Below are positions 15,048 through 15,093 of a stretch of 15,093 nt of DNA, piece after piece (positions within the stretch are counted from its first letter, which is position 1; each line of letters opens with the position of its first letter). The DNA comes from Dissophora ornata (taxonomy: Eukaryota; Mortierellomycota; Mortierellomycetes; Mortierellales; Mortierellaceae), in NCBI GenBank assembly GCA_025201705.1, contig MU617354.1, positions 1 to 15,093 of the forward strand, written 5' to 3'. Made by a program: the position numbers and the translations under genes. The notes beneath the pieces are model-generated. The model was not told where the DNA came from. It ran no database searches and saw nothing but the letters and a program-made list of their open reading frames with translations.

Positions 15048-15093
15048 TCATACTCAAAATGCAACCCTCTTTGAGATTAAAGTGTTGTGGACA

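Overview
The window looks like nuclear DNA of an early-diverging filamentous fungus. Mortierellomycotina is my best guess. The grounds are short GT-AG introns in an untranslated leader, AATAAA-type 3' signals, a Tc1-family transposon, a very large NACHT/pentapeptide/WD40 (STAND, NLR-like) gene and a HET-domain-like locus. The taxon is inferred from gene content, not from a marker gene.

Layout. (1) 123-383 (+) is a small 86-aa unknown protein. It converges with (2) 412-1656 (-), a 414-aa unknown protein with one C-terminal membrane segment and a polybasic tail. (3) 1759-3360 is a complete Tc1/mariner element (1,602 bp, TA duplication, perfect 30-bp terminal inverted repeats, internal copies of the repeat core about 195 bp from each end). 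Its DD34E transposase is interrupted by one in-frame TGA. The element sits about 100 bp upstream of gene 2. (4) 3363-4184 is non-coding and is followed by a leader with four good GT-AG introns (4185-4818). (5) 4829-11170 (+) encodes a 2,113-aa STAND protein: hydrophobic patch, helical repeat region, NACHT ATPase, pentapeptide-like stretch, then about 14-15 WD40 units. An in-frame 18-bp minisatellite of roughly 19 units lies inside the first WD40 region. (6) 11821-14605 (+) is a broken gene with a HET-like domain. It carries two in-frame stops outside introns, two clear frameshifts, a doubtful intron and an in-frame 12-bp minisatellite (8 units). (7) 14697-14808 is a cluster of GCACACCTA motifs with an 18-bp palindrome, next to a minus-strand coding-like fragment running toward the window edge.

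How they may work together. In filamentous ascomycetes, NACHT-WD40 receptors with HET effector domains control non-self recognition and cell death. Here a NACHT-WD40 receptor without an obvious N-terminal effector lies directly upstream, on the same strand, of a separate HET-like gene. The arrangement resembles a split receptor/effector pair whose effector has decayed. That functional link is inference. Both neighbours have acquired in-frame minisatellites in their functional domains, and the Tc1 insertion shows that this is a plastic, accessory-type region.
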